Positions 1 through 9,078 are shown, numbered from the stretch's first letter. The stretch is 64,000 nt of DNA from Lachnoanaerobaculum gingivalis (GCF_003862475.1 NZ_RRCO01000005.1:124001-188000), one strand, 5' to 3'. Program-made: numbers and translations. The notes: generated by a model not told the origin, from the letters alone.

Positions 1-1090
1 CGTATATTTCTGTTATTTTTGCATCACGGTACATTCTCTCCAATGGGTAGTCTCTCATATATCCATATCCTCCATGTATCTGTAATGCCTTATCCGTTAC
101 TTCAACAGCTACCTTTGATGCATTAAACTTTGCAATAGCAGCCTCTTTTGTATATGGCATACCGCTTACTTTAAGGCTTGCCGCTCTGTATGTCATCCAT
201 CTTGCACACTCAACCTTTGTAGCCATCTCTGCAAGATACCATTGCAAGCCCTGCAATGAGGAAATAGGTCTGCCAAATTGTACTCTTTCTTTTGTGTACT
301 TTACGCTTTCATCCAATGCACCTGCTGCAATACCCACAGCCTGCGCCGCAATTCCTATTCTTGCGCCGTCAAGTGCAGTCATTGCAATTTTAAATCCCTT
401 ACCGAGCGGTCCTATAAGATTATCCTTTGGAACTCTGCAATTATCAAATATAAGCTCAGCTGTCTCTGATCCATGAAGTCCCATCTTATCTTCTATCTTA
501 CCTATTGAAAATCCCGGTGTACCACGCTCTACCAATATACAGCTTAGTCCCTTAGTCTTTAACTCAGGTGAGGTAAGAGCAAATACCAATACATATTTTG
601 CCAATCCTCCACCTGTTATAAAACATTTTGTACCGTTTAGTACATATTCCTGTGTTTTCTCATCAAATATAGCTGTTGTTCTTGCACTTCCTGCATCAGA
701 TCCGGCATTCGGCTCGGTGAGGGCAAATGCCCCCAACTCGCCTCCTGAACATACTACCGGCAAATATTTTTGCTTTTGTTCTTCAGTACCGAATTTTCCG
801 ATTACTGAAGCAAATATAGTATGTATTGAAAGTGTAGCTGCAGTAGAACCGCAGTATTTAGCTATTTCTTCCACAGCAATTATCTTTTCGATATCGCTGC
901 CTCCGCTACCGCCGTATTTTTCCTCAGTTCCTATACCGGTTAATCCCATCTTGGTCATCTCCAAAAATAAATCCTTTGGAAATTTTCCGCTTCTATCTAT
1001 TTCTTCAGCTCTTGGTTTCACCACATTTTCACTGAAGTCGGCTACAGTCTTTTTCAGCATCAACTGTGCTTTGGAAAAATTAAAATCCAT
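1..1090 (-). CDS. Acyl-CoA dehydrogenase, 3' end cut by window edge (candidate acryloyl-CoA reductase)
   Basis: The ATG at 1090 follows a good GGAGG site. The 363 visible codons show the acyl-CoA dehydrogenase fold: an N-terminal helical part, the FAD/substrate segment FALTEPNAGSDAG, and near the end RDAKITEIY. In this family that motif continues into the EG that carries the catalytic Glu, so the active-site residue lies just outside the window. These enzymes oxidise or reduce the alpha-beta bond of acyl-CoA with electron transfer flavoprotein. It is the last visible gene of the pyrimidine operon, 13 bp after the CoA-transferase gene. In that context I infer reduction of acryloyl-CoA to propionyl-CoA, as in Clostridium propionicum. 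A butyryl-CoA-type enzyme is the alternative. ETF genes would be expected just to the left. Confidence 0.85.
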   Translation of the reverse strand, partial: MDFNFSKAQLMLKKTVADFSENVVKPRAEEIDRSGKFPKDLFLEMTKMGLTGIGTEEKYGGSGGSDIEKIIAVEEIAKYCGSTAATLSIHTIFASVIGKFGTEEQKQKYLPVVCSGGELGAFALTEPNAGSDAGSARTTAIFDEKTQEYVLNGTKCFITGGGLAKYVLVFALTSPELKTKGLSCILVERGTPGFSIGKIEDKMGLHGSETAELIFDNCRVPKDNLIGPLGKGFKIAMTALDGARIGIAAQAVGIAAGALDESVKYTKERVQFGRPISSLQGLQWYLAEMATKVECARWMTYRAASLKVSGMPYTKEAAIAKFNASKVAVEVTDKALQIHGGYGYMRDYPLERMYRDAKITEIY

Positions 1091-1103
1091 TTCTTTTCCT
1101 CCA

Positions 1104-2672
1104 CTAAATTACGCCTTCTTCTTTTAATTGCTTTAATGTTTCATCATCAAAGCCGTAAACCTCTTTATTATGTTGTCCAAGAAGCGGTGCCGGTGCATCT
1201 ACGCTTCCCGGTGTTTCACTCAGCTTAATAGGACAACCCTGTATATACATATCACCGATAGTAGGATGCTCAACATGTACCATCATTTCTCTTGCCTGGA
1301 AATGAGGATGCTCTATCGCTTCCTTCATATCAAGTATCTGTCCGCAAGGTATTCCCACCTCTTCAAACAGTCTCTCTACCTCAGCCTTACCTCTTTGTTT
1401 TACCCAATCCACAATTATCTCATGTAAACCGTCATTATAATTTTTAATTCTCAGATCATTGGTAGCGAACTTCTCATTTGTAACAAGGTCAGGTCTTCCA
1501 ATTACATCACAGAACACCTTAAATAACTTGTCTGTACCTACACCCAAAGCTATATATCCGTCTTTAGCTTCATATACATTAAACGGTGATACTGTCGCAT
1601 CTATATTTCCCTGTCTTTGAGGTATTATTCCCTTAAGAGTTGTATAGATTATTGCATTTTCAAGCAATGTGAATATAGTATCTGCCATAGCCACATCTAC
1701 CTGCTGACCTTCACCGGTTACATTTCTTCTGTAAAGCGCCATAAGTACACCAACACAAAGATAAATTCCTGTAACATTGTCTGCTACGGATACTCCGCAT
1801 TTTACAGGAGGAGCATCTGTATAACCTGTAAGATTTATCATACCACCAAGAGCCTGTGCAACGATATCATAGCATGGTCTGTTTGAGAAAGGTCCATACT
1901 GTCCGAAACCGCTACCTGAAGCATAAATTATTCTTGGATTTATCTTCTTTAATGTCTCATAGTCAACTTGTAATTTCTTTGTTACTCCGACTCTGAAGTT
2001 TTCTACCACTACATCAGCCTCTCTGACAAGGTCATAGAAAATCTCTCTTCCTTTTTCAGTCTTTAAGTTAAGAGTAACTCCTTTTTTATTTCTGTTTATA
2101 AATGCATAAAATCCGCTTTCACCGCTATTATCATCCATTGGAGGCCAATACCTTGACTGATCACCTGTAAGAGGCTCTATCTTTATAACCTCAGCACCGT
2201 TATCTGCTAAAAGAGCGGTACAGAAAGGGCCGTTATATGCATGTGTAAGGTCAAGAACCTTAAGTCCCTCAAGCGCTTTTGCTTTCTTTTTCTCCTTCTT
2301 TGCAGGAATAATATATTCGAAAATACATACTGTTGAAATAGGCGGATCTTCTAAAACATCTATGGAACTCTCAAACTCGGGCTTCTCAGGAATAACCGCA
2401 ACCTTAAATGAACGCACTTCAATGATTGCTCTACCGTTTTCCTCACCTAAAAGTCTTGCCTTATACTCCATATAATCTCCGGCAAAACATGGTACAAACA
2501 GTCTTACTTTTCTTACCTTTGCACATCTGCTCTGATTTTTGTAAACCTTGGTCATCAGTCTGTTTGCGGTATCTTCCATCAAAGTAATAGACCTTGCACC
2601 GTTTACAACTCCTCCACCGTAGAAAACATCTCTATCTGACATTCTATATCTTAATGTAACTTCAGTACTCAT
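1104..2672 (-). CDS. HotDog domain fused to family III CoA-transferase
   Basis: This 522-residue protein has two parts. Residues 1 to about 122 are a HotDog-like domain of the 3-aminobutyryl-CoA/beta-alanyl-CoA ammonia-lyase type, with MSDRDVFYGGGVVNGAR at 11-27. After a lysine-rich linker (124-133), residues 136-522 are a family III (CaiB/BaiF) CoA-transferase: GLKVLDLTHAYNGPF at the start and the catalytic Asp at 269 in CYDIVAQAL. Family III enzymes move CoA between carboxylic acids. In this operon I infer activation of beta-alanine to beta-alanyl-CoA with propionyl-CoA or acetyl-CoA as donor. The fused domain keeps the part of the lyase signature that the next protein lacks, so the two may form one enzyme. 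Such a fusion is unusual. The transferase call is firm; the substrate is inferred. Confidence 0.85.
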   Translation of the reverse strand: MSTEVTLRYRMSDRDVFYGGGVVNGARSITLMEDTANRLMTKVYKNQSRCAKVRKVRLFVPCFAGDYMEYKARLLGEENGRAIIEVRSFKVAVIPEKPEFESSIDVLEDPPISTVCIFEYIIPAKKEKKKAKALEGLKVLDLTHAYNGPFCTALLADNGAEVIKIEPLTGDQSRYWPPMDDNSGESGFYAFINRNKKGVTLNLKTEKGREIFYDLVREADVVVENFRVGVTKKLQVDYETLKKINPRIIYASGSGFGQYGPFSNRPCYDIVAQALGGMINLTGYTDAPPVKCGVSVADNVTGIYLCVGVLMALYRRNVTGEGQQVDVAMADTIFTLLENAIIYTTLKGIIPQRQGNIDATVSPFNVYEAKDGYIALGVGTDKLFKVFCDVIGRPDLVTNEKFATNDLRIKNYNDGLHEIIVDWVKQRGKAEVERLFEEVGIPCGQILDMKEAIEHPHFQAREMMVHVEHPTIGDMYIQGCPIKLSETPGSVDAPAPLLGQHNKEVYGFDDETLKQLKEEGVI

Positions 2673-2683
2673 ATTACCCCCTA

Positions 2684-3139
2684 TTAAAGTTCAAGTTCTC
2701 TCCAAGGGTCAATAACTTCACCACTTGGCTGATTTCCACGTTGTAATTCTTTCTTTACTACAAGTACTACAGTACCGTCAGTAATCAATTTTGGAGGATC
2801 GAAATAATACATATCTCCCGGATTAGCATCTTTGATACCCATTCTATATGCAGGAGTTGCAACTTTATAAGTGCTTATTCTACATGTTCTTGATGTATTT
2901 CCCACCTTTAGCATCTCTGCTCTGAAATTAAGTTGATCACCTACATATGCATCTTCATACAGCTCAACATCCGTATATCCAAGGCACAAAGATTCATCAC
3001 CGTCATTTAATATCATCAACTCTGTTTCAACATCACCGATAAAGTCAAACTGTCTCCCAAACGGTATTTTCCCGTCAACATTATTTGCATCGGCAGTTGT
3101 CATATTATAATTTAATTCCGCTACTTTTCTAACACTCAT
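2684..3139 (-). CDS. HotDog protein, probable beta-alanyl-CoA:ammonia lyase subunit
   Basis: This 151-residue HotDog protein resembles, from memory of the family, 3-aminobutyryl-CoA and beta-alanyl-CoA ammonia-lyases. It has GDVETELM at 35-42, DGDESLCLGY at 46-55, a YVGDQL segment and KVGNTSR at 78-84. These lyases remove ammonia from a beta-aminoacyl-CoA to give the 2-enoyl-CoA. The residue 14-30 region, normally rich in His/Tyr/Gly, is diverged (TADANNVDGKIPFGR), while the fused domain encoded next keeps that motif. The position between the beta-alanine-forming enzymes and an acyl-CoA dehydrogenase supports beta-alanyl-CoA -> acryloyl-CoA. A lysine-fermentation role (3-aminobutyryl-CoA) is unlikely because no lysine-pathway genes are present. 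An AGAGGTG ribosome site precedes the ATG. Confidence 0.75.
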   Translation of the reverse strand: MSVRKVAELNYNMTTADANNVDGKIPFGRQFDFIGDVETELMILNDGDESLCLGYTDVELYEDAYVGDQLNFRAEMLKVGNTSRTCRISTYKVATPAYRMGIKDANPGDMYYFDPPKLITDGTVVLVVKKELQRGNQPSGEVIDPWRELEL

Positions 3140-3162
3140 TTTACACCTCTGTTCTACTGTAA

Positions 3163-3191
3163 TGTTGGGGCCAAAATATTTGACCCCAACA
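3163..3191 (-). promoter_or_regulatory. Intercistronic GC-rich stem-loop
   Basis: TGTTGGGG at 3163-3170 pairs with CCCCAACA at 3184-3191, with further pairing inside. It lies between the carbamoyl-hydrolase gene and the ammonia-lyase gene. No T-run follows in the direction of transcription, so it looks like a processing or stability element rather than a terminator. Confidence 0.5.
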
Positions 3192-3202
3192 CTTAAATCA
3201 TA

Positions 3203-4459
3203 TTATTGAGCATCACACTTTAATACTGCATTCAAAAGTACGCTGGCACCCTTTGTACACTGCTCAACCGGAGTAAACTCCTCTTCACAATGTGAATGTC
3301 CGTCCTTTGAAGGTACAAATATCATTGTGGTAGGCATCATATAGCTTACAAACTGTGCATCATGTCCCGCACCTGAGTTGATTCTCTGATTTGAATATCC
3401 AAGCTCATTTACAGCCTCTGTTACATAACCTACCAATTTCTCATCATAGTAAACTGTATCTCTTGACCATGCTCTCTCATAACCTGTAGTACAGCCAACT
3501 ATTTCCTTCGGCATATCCTTTATTACTTCAACAACCTGCTCTATAACCTTAGGATCCTCATGTCTTGCATCAATTGAGAACTCGACAAAATCAGGAATTA
3601 CTGTATGTACATTTGGATGGCATACTATCTCACCTGTGGTATATACAAGTGCCTTATCAAGCTTATCAAGCTCATCATGCAGATACTGTAAAAGCTTTGC
3701 AGCTGCATATAATGCATCTTTTCTATATGGCATAGGTGTTGTTCCGGCATGATCTGACTGTCCGAATGTTTTAATTCTGTAGTTTATCATTCCAAGAACA
3801 CAGGTAACGATACCGATATCATTATTTGCAGCCTCAAGAATAGGTCCTTGCTCGATATGAAGCTCGAACATTGCCTTATAATCCTTAGGATTCAATCTGT
3901 TGGCAACATCTCCCTTATATCCTGAAGCTTCAAGAGCCTCTTTGAATGTCTTTGTCTTATCAAGAACTGAAGTTGATGCAAGCATATCTTCATGCTTAAA
4001 CTTTTTTCCAATCTCTTCAGGTAAGTAATCATTACAGATAACTCCTGATGACATCATAGCAGGTGGATATAAAGATCCTTCCTCATTTGTCCAAATCATT
4101 GCTACGAGATTGTGCTTATGAGGTATCTTTTGCTCTGCAACAGTTTCCAAAACTTCCATAGCTCCCATTACACCTAAAATACCGTCATAGTTTCCACCGT
4201 TTCTTACTGAATCCGAATGTGAAGCCATAACAATTGCCGGAAGTGTAGGATCACTACCCTCTAATGTTGCATACATATTTGCCATATCATCGGTCTTAAT
4301 CTTTGCACCGATAGCTTCCATTCTTCTCTTGAATTCAGCTCTTGCCATAAGATTTTCCTTTGAAAGAGAATATCTTGTGATACCGCCATGTCCTGCGTCA
4401 CCAAACTGACTCATGGTTTTAATCTTATCTGCCATTCTATCTTCGCTACACTTATACAT
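3203..4459 (-). CDS. M20-family N-carbamoyl amino acid hydrolase (probable beta-ureidopropionase)
   Basis: The 418-residue product is a two-metal amidohydrolase of the hydantoinase/carbamoylase branch of M20. Visible motifs are HSDSV (His81), GGNYDG (Asp92), NEEGS (Glu126/127), FELHIEQGP (His201) and GQSDHAGTTPM (His236). The family removes the carbamoyl group from N-carbamoyl amino acids, releasing CO2 and ammonia. Directly downstream of dihydropyrimidinase, the expected substrate is N-carbamoyl-beta-alanine, giving beta-alanine. Allantoate amidohydrolase is the closest alternative, but no allantoin genes are present. The ATG at 4459 has only a modest GGGG ribosome site; the internal Met at residue 9 is a possible start. 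Confidence 0.85.
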   Translation of the reverse strand: MYKCSEDRMADKIKTMSQFGDAGHGGITRYSLSKENLMARAEFKRRMEAIGAKIKTDDMANMYATLEGSDPTLPAIVMASHSDSVRNGGNYDGILGVMGAMEVLETVAEQKIPHKHNLVAMIWTNEEGSLYPPAMMSSGVICNDYLPEEIGKKFKHEDMLASTSVLDKTKTFKEALEASGYKGDVANRLNPKDYKAMFELHIEQGPILEAANNDIGIVTCVLGMINYRIKTFGQSDHAGTTPMPYRKDALYAAAKLLQYLHDELDKLDKALVYTTGEIVCHPNVHTVIPDFVEFSIDARHEDPKVIEQVVEVIKDMPKEIVGCTTGYERAWSRDTVYYDEKLVGYVTEAVNELGYSNQRINSGAGHDAQFVSYMMPTTMIFVPSKDGHSHCEEEFTPVEQCTKGASVLLNAVLKCDAQ

Positions 4460-4499
4460 ATTTACCCCCTATTAAAACAATATATTCTTCATAAATTCA

Positions 4500-4534
4500 T
4501 ACTGCCACTACTTATATATAAAGCAGTGACAGTA
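4500..4534 (-). promoter_or_regulatory. Intercistronic stem-loop between dihydropyrimidinase and carbamoylase genes
   Basis: An imperfect stem of about 14 bp (two G-U pairs on the transcript) encloses a TATATAT loop. It sits in the 94-nt gap between the two genes and has no T-run, so it is more likely an mRNA processing or stability site than a terminator. Confidence 0.4.
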
Positions 4535-4553
4535 AAACACAATCATTGAAACT

Positions 4554-5924
4554 TTAACTTCTAGGCACTCTCTTTACGAATTTACCCATTCCCGGCTTTC
4601 CGACGAAATCTCCGTTATCATAGACAAGCTGTCCTCTGAGGAATGTCTTTACAGGATATCCATGAAGTTTCTTGCCTTCCCATATAGTATGGTCGTAGTC
4701 TGAATGCATATTATTTACACTTATGGTAAAATCCTTATCCCTATCATAGATTACTATATCTGCATCATTTCCTACTCTGACTCCGCCTTTCTTATCACAT
4801 CCGAATATTCTTGCCGGATTTGTTGAGCAAAGAGCCACAGCCTGTGAGAATGTGATTTTACCTGAATTCGCAGCATCAAGCATATATGGATACATATTTT
4901 CCACACCTGCACATCCGTTCGGAATCTTTGTAAAGTCATCTATGCCCCAGTCCTTTTCATAGCTCTGGAACGGGCAGTGATCTGTCGCTACTACATCAAT
5001 CTGATTTTTCTTGATTGCTTCCCAAAGAGCCTGTCTGCTCTCCTCACCTTTTATAGGTGGTGAACATACAAAGTTTCTTCCGTCCTCTCTCTTATATACA
5101 TCACATGTAAATTCAAGATACTGTGGACAGGTCTCAACATAAATAGGAACGCCCTCTTTCTTGCCTTCTATACATGCTTCAAGTCCTTCCTTGTCAGCCA
5201 TATGAACAATGTAGAGCGGTGCATCCAAATGCTTACACCAATGCAGAGCTCTTCTGTCAGCTTCAGCTTCAACAAACTCCTGACGTGCCAGATAGTGGTA
5301 CCAAGGACTCAAGTTGCCTTCTTTTTTGAACTTGGCCTCAAAAAAATCTATCATATCGGAATTCTCTGCATGAACATTTACCAATGCCCCCAGTTCCTTT
5401 GCTCTAAGAAGCAAGGTTGCAAACATTCCGTCATCTACCATCATTCCGGCTTTTTTGTATACCATGAAGCATTTGTAAGATGTAATACCTTCTTTCACAG
5501 CTTCTTCCATCTCATCAAGTATCTGACCGTCATTAAAGTCTGTAATAATACAATGAGATGCCCAGTCTACACATGCTTCTTTTTCAAGTATGGCTTTTTT
5601 GGAATTTACCAAATCCATAATAGTGCCACCTTTTCTCTGAACCGGATAATCAAATATTGTAGTAACACCTCCACAGGCTGCAGCTCTGGTACCTGAAAGG
5701 TAACTGTCTGCAGATATTGTTCCTCCAAAAGGCATAGCAAGATGTGTATGTACATCCAATGCTCCCGGAAGAACAAGCTTTCCTGTAGCATCCACTACTT
5801 CTTTTGCCTCCATGTCAAGATTCATTCCCATCTCAACAATCTTACCGTCTTTTACACCCACATCACATGGGAACATATCCGTTGCTGTAACTACTACACC
5901 ACCCTTAATAATTAAATCTAACAT
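4554..5924 (-). CDS. hydA: Dihydropyrimidinase / D-hydantoinase
   Basis: This 456-residue cyclic amidohydrolase opens the dihydrouracil ring to N-carbamoyl-beta-alanine. The binuclear metal site is complete: DVHTHL (His59, His61), the lysine that becomes carbamylated in TSYKCF (Lys151), NVHAEN (His185), IVHMAD (His241) and ATDHCPF (Asp315). The length matches the family. It sits between preA and the carbamoyl hydrolase, which favours dihydropyrimidinase over a broad hydantoinase. The GGGG-containing ribosome site upstream of 5924 is clear. The start is supported by the usual N-terminal beta strand MLDLIIKGG. Confidence 0.93.
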   Translation of the reverse strand: MLDLIIKGGVVVTATDMFPCDVGVKDGKIVEMGMNLDMEAKEVVDATGKLVLPGALDVHTHLAMPFGGTISADSYLSGTRAAACGGVTTIFDYPVQRKGGTIMDLVNSKKAILEKEACVDWASHCIITDFNDGQILDEMEEAVKEGITSYKCFMVYKKAGMMVDDGMFATLLLRAKELGALVNVHAENSDMIDFFEAKFKKEGNLSPWYHYLARQEFVEAEADRRALHWCKHLDAPLYIVHMADKEGLEACIEGKKEGVPIYVETCPQYLEFTCDVYKREDGRNFVCSPPIKGEESRQALWEAIKKNQIDVVATDHCPFQSYEKDWGIDDFTKIPNGCAGVENMYPYMLDAANSGKITFSQAVALCSTNPARIFGCDKKGGVRVGNDADIVIYDRDKDFTISVNNMHSDYDHTIWEGKKLHGYPVKTFLRGQLVYDNGDFVGKPGMGKFVKRVPRS

Positions 5925-5944
5925 AAATCAACCCCCCTGATATA

Positions 5945-7207
5945 TTATAGATAACTATTAGTTTCCTTTAAATTAATTGTATGATTATCATTCTTATCCT
6001 TATATACAAGTTTACCCGGTGTTATACATTGCATTACAGGACAAACATTTAAGCAAAGATGACATCCTACACATTTATCTTCATTTATTGTAGGAACTCT
6101 GGTTGCATAGTCATATTCAATAGCCTGATGTGCCGCATCAAAGCATGATACATAGCATCTTCCACATCCGACACATTTTTCTTTATCAATCTGAACCAGG
6201 ATCTTATATGATCTATCCAAATCATCAGCACCAACAATATTTCCTACCGCAGTACCCACTATATCCTGAAGTTTATTTATTCCGTAATCATTCATATAAT
6301 GTGATATACCGCTTATCATATCTTCAACAATTCTATATCCATATTGCATTACTGCAGTTGTTACCTGAAGATTTGATGCACCAAGCATCAAAAATTCCAA
6401 GCAGTCTCTCCAGGTTTCTATACCACCCATTCCGGTTATCGGAACTTTGCTTACAATAGGATCATGCATTAAGTCTGATATAAATCTGAGCGCAATAGGT
6501 TTTACAGCCGCTCCGGAATATCCTGATATTGCAGATTTTCCGTTTACAACAGGCATACCTGTTCTAAGATTTATATCAAGGTTTGTGATAGATTTTACTG
6601 TATTTATGGCAGCTATTCCTTTTGCACCGCCCTCTATAGCAGCTCTTGCAGGAATTTCCATATTTCCAAGGTTTGGTGTCATCTTTGCTATTATCGGAAG
6701 TTTAGTGCTTGCAGAAGCAACTTCGCAATAATGCTTTACCAAATCAGGATTTTGTCCTACATCAGAACCCATAGTCGATGATGTCATCTGCGGACATGAG
6801 AAATTACACTCAATCATATCTGCTCCGGCCTTTTCAGACTCTTTAGCAAGTATTGCCCACTCATCATCAGTTGCACCCATGATACTTGAAACTATCACTT
6901 TATTCGGAAAATCCTTCTTTAATTGCCTAATAAACTCAAAGTTTACTTCATTCGGCTTATCAGAAGTCATCTCCATATTCTTAAATCCGGTCCAAGGTGT
7001 TCCCTCTTTTGAAGCTATATCAAATCTGGGTGAACATTCATTTGGTATAAAAACGCTTATTGTTTTATAAAAAATACCACCCCAACCGGCTCTCAGTGCC
7101 TTGGCACACATTTCATAATTACTGCCTACAGGTGAAGAAGATAGAAAAAAAGGATTCTCACAATCAACACCTAAAAAATTTATTGATAAATCTTTTTTCA
7201 AAGCCAT
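5945..7207 (-). CDS. preA: NAD-dependent dihydropyrimidine dehydrogenase subunit PreA
   Basis: The 420-residue protein has a dihydroorotate-dehydrogenase-like FMN barrel (about 1-310) with the active-site Cys138 in [12 protein letters not shown]-terminal ferredoxin domain follows with two four-cysteine clusters, [11 protein letters not shown] and [13 protein letters not shown]. With PreT it reduces uracil and thymine to the 5,6-dihydro forms using NADH. The gene is 10 bp downstream of preT and 20 bp upstream of the dihydropyrimidinase gene, the order expected for reductive pyrimidine breakdown. Family length and motifs are intact. Confidence 0.95.
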   Translation of the reverse strand: MALKKDLSINFLGVDCENPFFLSSSPVGSNYEMCAKALRAGWGGIFYKTISVFIPNECSPRFDIASKEGTPWTGFKNMEMTSDKPNEVNFEFIRQLKKDFPNKVIVSSIMGATDDEWAILAKESEKAGADMIECNFSCPQMTSSTMGSDVGQNPDLVKHYCEVASASTKLPIIAKMTPNLGNMEIPARAAIEGGAKGIAAINTVKSITNLDINLRTGMPVVNGKSAISGYSGAAVKPIALRFISDLMHDPIVSKVPITGMGGIETWRDCLEFLMLGASNLQVTTAVMQYGYRIVEDMISGISHYMNDYGINKLQDIVGTAVGNIVGADDLDRSYKILVQIDKEKCVGCGRCYVSCFDAAHQAIEYDYATRVPTINEDKCVGCHLCLNVCPVMQCITPGKLVYKDKNDNHTINLKETNSYL

Positions 7208-7217
7208 ATTAATCTCC

Positions 7218-8426
7218 TCACCTTATATAATCTAATATTTGGTAAGCTGCTTCTTTTCCTTCATGAACAGACTCTACCACTGTTATACCGACACCATGTA
7301 ATGCATCACCACCAGTAAATACTCCATTACCCGCAACAAAACTCTTATAGTCTTCAACCTGATCCTGTCCTATTGCAAATACGACCATATCTGCCTTAAG
7401 TGTCATCTCATTATCATCTTTCATTCCCTTTGCAACAAGAGTTCTTACATGACCGTTTTCTCCACAAATCTTTTCAGGTGCAAATCCTGTGTAAATAGGG
7501 ATACCCATCTCTCTTACAAAAGAAATCTCTTCAATATTTGCAGGTGCTTCTTCTATAGTTCTTCTATAGCAGATACATGCTTTCTCAGCACCCAACTGTC
7601 TTGCTGTTGTAGCACAATCCATTGCTACATCACCGCCTCCGATTACAACTACTCTTTCCGGAAGTTCTTTTATCTCACCTGTTCTTGCCTTAAACAAAAA
7701 CTCGATTGCCGACTCAACACCCTTAAGATCGCTACCTTCTATATCTACTTTCTTTGAATCCCAAAGACCAACTCCGACAAATACGGCGTCATACTCACTC
7801 TTAAGTTTAGGAATATCTTCAAATTTTACTTCCTTGCCGAATTCAAACTTTACTCCCAACTCCTTTATAAGTTCTATATCAAAATCCACAACACGGTCAG
7901 GAAGTCTTGTAGGTGTGATTCCATATCTCAAAACTCCACCTGCCTTAGCCTGTTTTTCGAAAACAGTTGTATCCACTCCCGCAAGTGCGAGCTCTCTTGC
8001 GCAAGCAAGTGATGCAGGTCCTGCACCTATCAGTGCTACCTTCTTTCCGATCTTTTCTCCGGCACTGACAAATTTTGCCGACATGGCCTGTTCTTCTTCA
8101 ACCAGATATCTTTGTATTTTACCTATCTGTATCGGCTTATCTATTCCACATCTACTACATTCTTCTTCACACATTCTGTCATAAGGACATACCCAAGCAC
8201 ACGAACCACCTAACGGGTTGTTTTCTCTTATTGTCTCTGCAGCACCCTTTATGTTCTTAAATCTCAGTGAGCGAATGAACTTAGCCGGATCTGTCCCTGC
8301 CGGACATCCCTTAGAACAAGGTGCATCTTCACATAGAAGACATCTGGATGCTTCCTCCATGGCAAGTCTGTAATTAAAGCCTTCCGACTTCTCCATGCCA
8401 TATGCCAATTTTAAAATTTTGCTCAT
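7218..8426 (-). CDS. preT: NAD-dependent dihydropyrimidine dehydrogenase subunit PreT
   Basis: The 402-residue flavoprotein is the NADH-oxidising partner of PreA. An N-terminal glutamate-synthase-type Fe-S domain contains [14 protein letters not shown] and [19 protein letters not shown]-binding segment follows ([15 protein letters not shown]), then an NAD-binding segment ([15 protein letters not shown]). Electrons pass from NADH through FAD and Fe-S clusters to the FMN of PreA. The family also includes GltD-like proteins, but the adjacent preA makes PreT the best call. It is the second gene of the operon. Confidence 0.94.
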   Translation of the reverse strand: MSKILKLAYGMEKSEGFNYRLAMEEASRCLLCEDAPCSKGCPAGTDPAKFIRSLRFKNIKGAAETIRENNPLGGSCAWVCPYDRMCEEECSRCGIDKPIQIGKIQRYLVEEEQAMSAKFVSAGEKIGKKVALIGAGPASLACARELALAGVDTTVFEKQAKAGGVLRYGITPTRLPDRVVDFDIELIKELGVKFEFGKEVKFEDIPKLKSEYDAVFVGVGLWDSKKVDIEGSDLKGVESAIEFLFKARTGEIKELPERVVVIGGGDVAMDCATTARQLGAEKACICYRRTIEEAPANIEEISFVREMGIPIYTGFAPEKICGENGHVRTLVAKGMKDDNEMTLKADMVVFAIGQDQVEDYKSFVAGNGVFTGGDALHGVGITVVESVHEGKEAAYQILDYIR

Positions 8427-8452
8427 ATTAAAACCCCTTACTTTTTTGATTC

Positions 8453-8962
8453 TTAATCCTCTAAAAATTTAGCAATGACCCAGTCTTTTTTATCGGTCTT
8501 CTTGAAAAATTTTGCTAAAATAAATCTTCCCAGGTAATCTGATGCGAGCCCAACGATATTTCCCAGGATAAAGCAAATAATAAGCATCTTCCAATTACCA
8601 CCTGATGCAAATGCACTGAAGCCACCCATAAATGTACAAGTCGCAAATCTGGTCAAATCACAATGTGTGATATAGATGATAACTCCACTGAAAATTCCTG
8701 TTATCAATCCGTTAAACCATAGACTTCCGTTTACATTTACACATAGCCAAATGATTGTACATCCGATAAAGATACCTGCCATATTACTGCATAATGATCT
8801 GATAAAACCGTTTTTACCACAACCTGCTGCGTAATAAGATGTACATCCTGCGAAGCCTACCCAAGTTGCTATCAGTGGACCGGCAAACATAGCTGAAATA
8901 TATGTCCATAGACCACATACAATTATGTTTGATATGGTATTTGATATAATAAATCCTGCCAT
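8453..8962 (-). CDS. DUF1097-type integral membrane protein, candidate nucleobase transporter
   Basis: This 169-residue protein has about five hydrophobic segments rich in Gly, Ala and small residues, with a short basic C-terminal tail (AKFFKKTDKKDWV). The overall pattern fits the DUF1097 membrane family, whose function is not established. It is the first gene after the putative operon promoter and is followed 26 bp later by preT. No other transporter is visible in this operon, so a role in uptake of uracil or thymine, or export of beta-alanine or propionate, is a reasonable inference. The ATG at 8962 is preceded by AGGAAAGGATGAC. Family assignment is by pattern only. Confidence 0.7.
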   Translation of the reverse strand: MAGFIISNTISNIIVCGLWTYISAMFAGPLIATWVGFAGCTSYYAAGCGKNGFIRSLCSNMAGIFIGCTIIWLCVNVNGSLWFNGLITGIFSGVIIYITHCDLTRFATCTFMGGFSAFASGGNWKMLIICFILGNIVGLASDYLGRFILAKFFKKTDKKDWVIAKFLED

Positions 8963-9047
8963 ACTGTCATCCTTTCCTACATATTTTATTTTTAAGTGTT
9001 AAATAATTAACTATCATTTGTTTGAGAACTTATTTTATTCAATTATT

Positions 9048-9078
9048 ATCTTAGAATATACAGCCATTGTATATTCAA
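9048..9078 (-). promoter_or_regulatory. MerR-type promoter of the pyrimidine operon
   Basis: On the minus strand, TTGAAT (9073-9078) and TAAGAT (9048-9053) are separated by 19 bp, the overlong spacing typical of MerR-activated promoters. A perfect 9-bp inverted repeat, GAATATACA at 9054-9062 and TGTATATTC at 9068-9076, covers the spacer. The start of transcription would lie about 80 nt before the DUF1097 gene. The rest of the 402-nt gap (8963-9364) is AT-rich and holds only this site and the terminator at 9307-9335. Confidence 0.55.

Noticed and set aside
717-1127. Plus-strand open frame over the acyl-CoA dehydrogenase gene
   Set aside because: Shadow of the minus-strand gene; no ribosome site or family features. 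The same holds for other antisense frames in the window.
2684-3139. 3-aminobutyryl-CoA ammonia-lyase of lysine fermentation
   Set aside because: The family is the same, but no lysine aminomutase, Kdd or Kce genes are present; the neighbours make beta-alanine.
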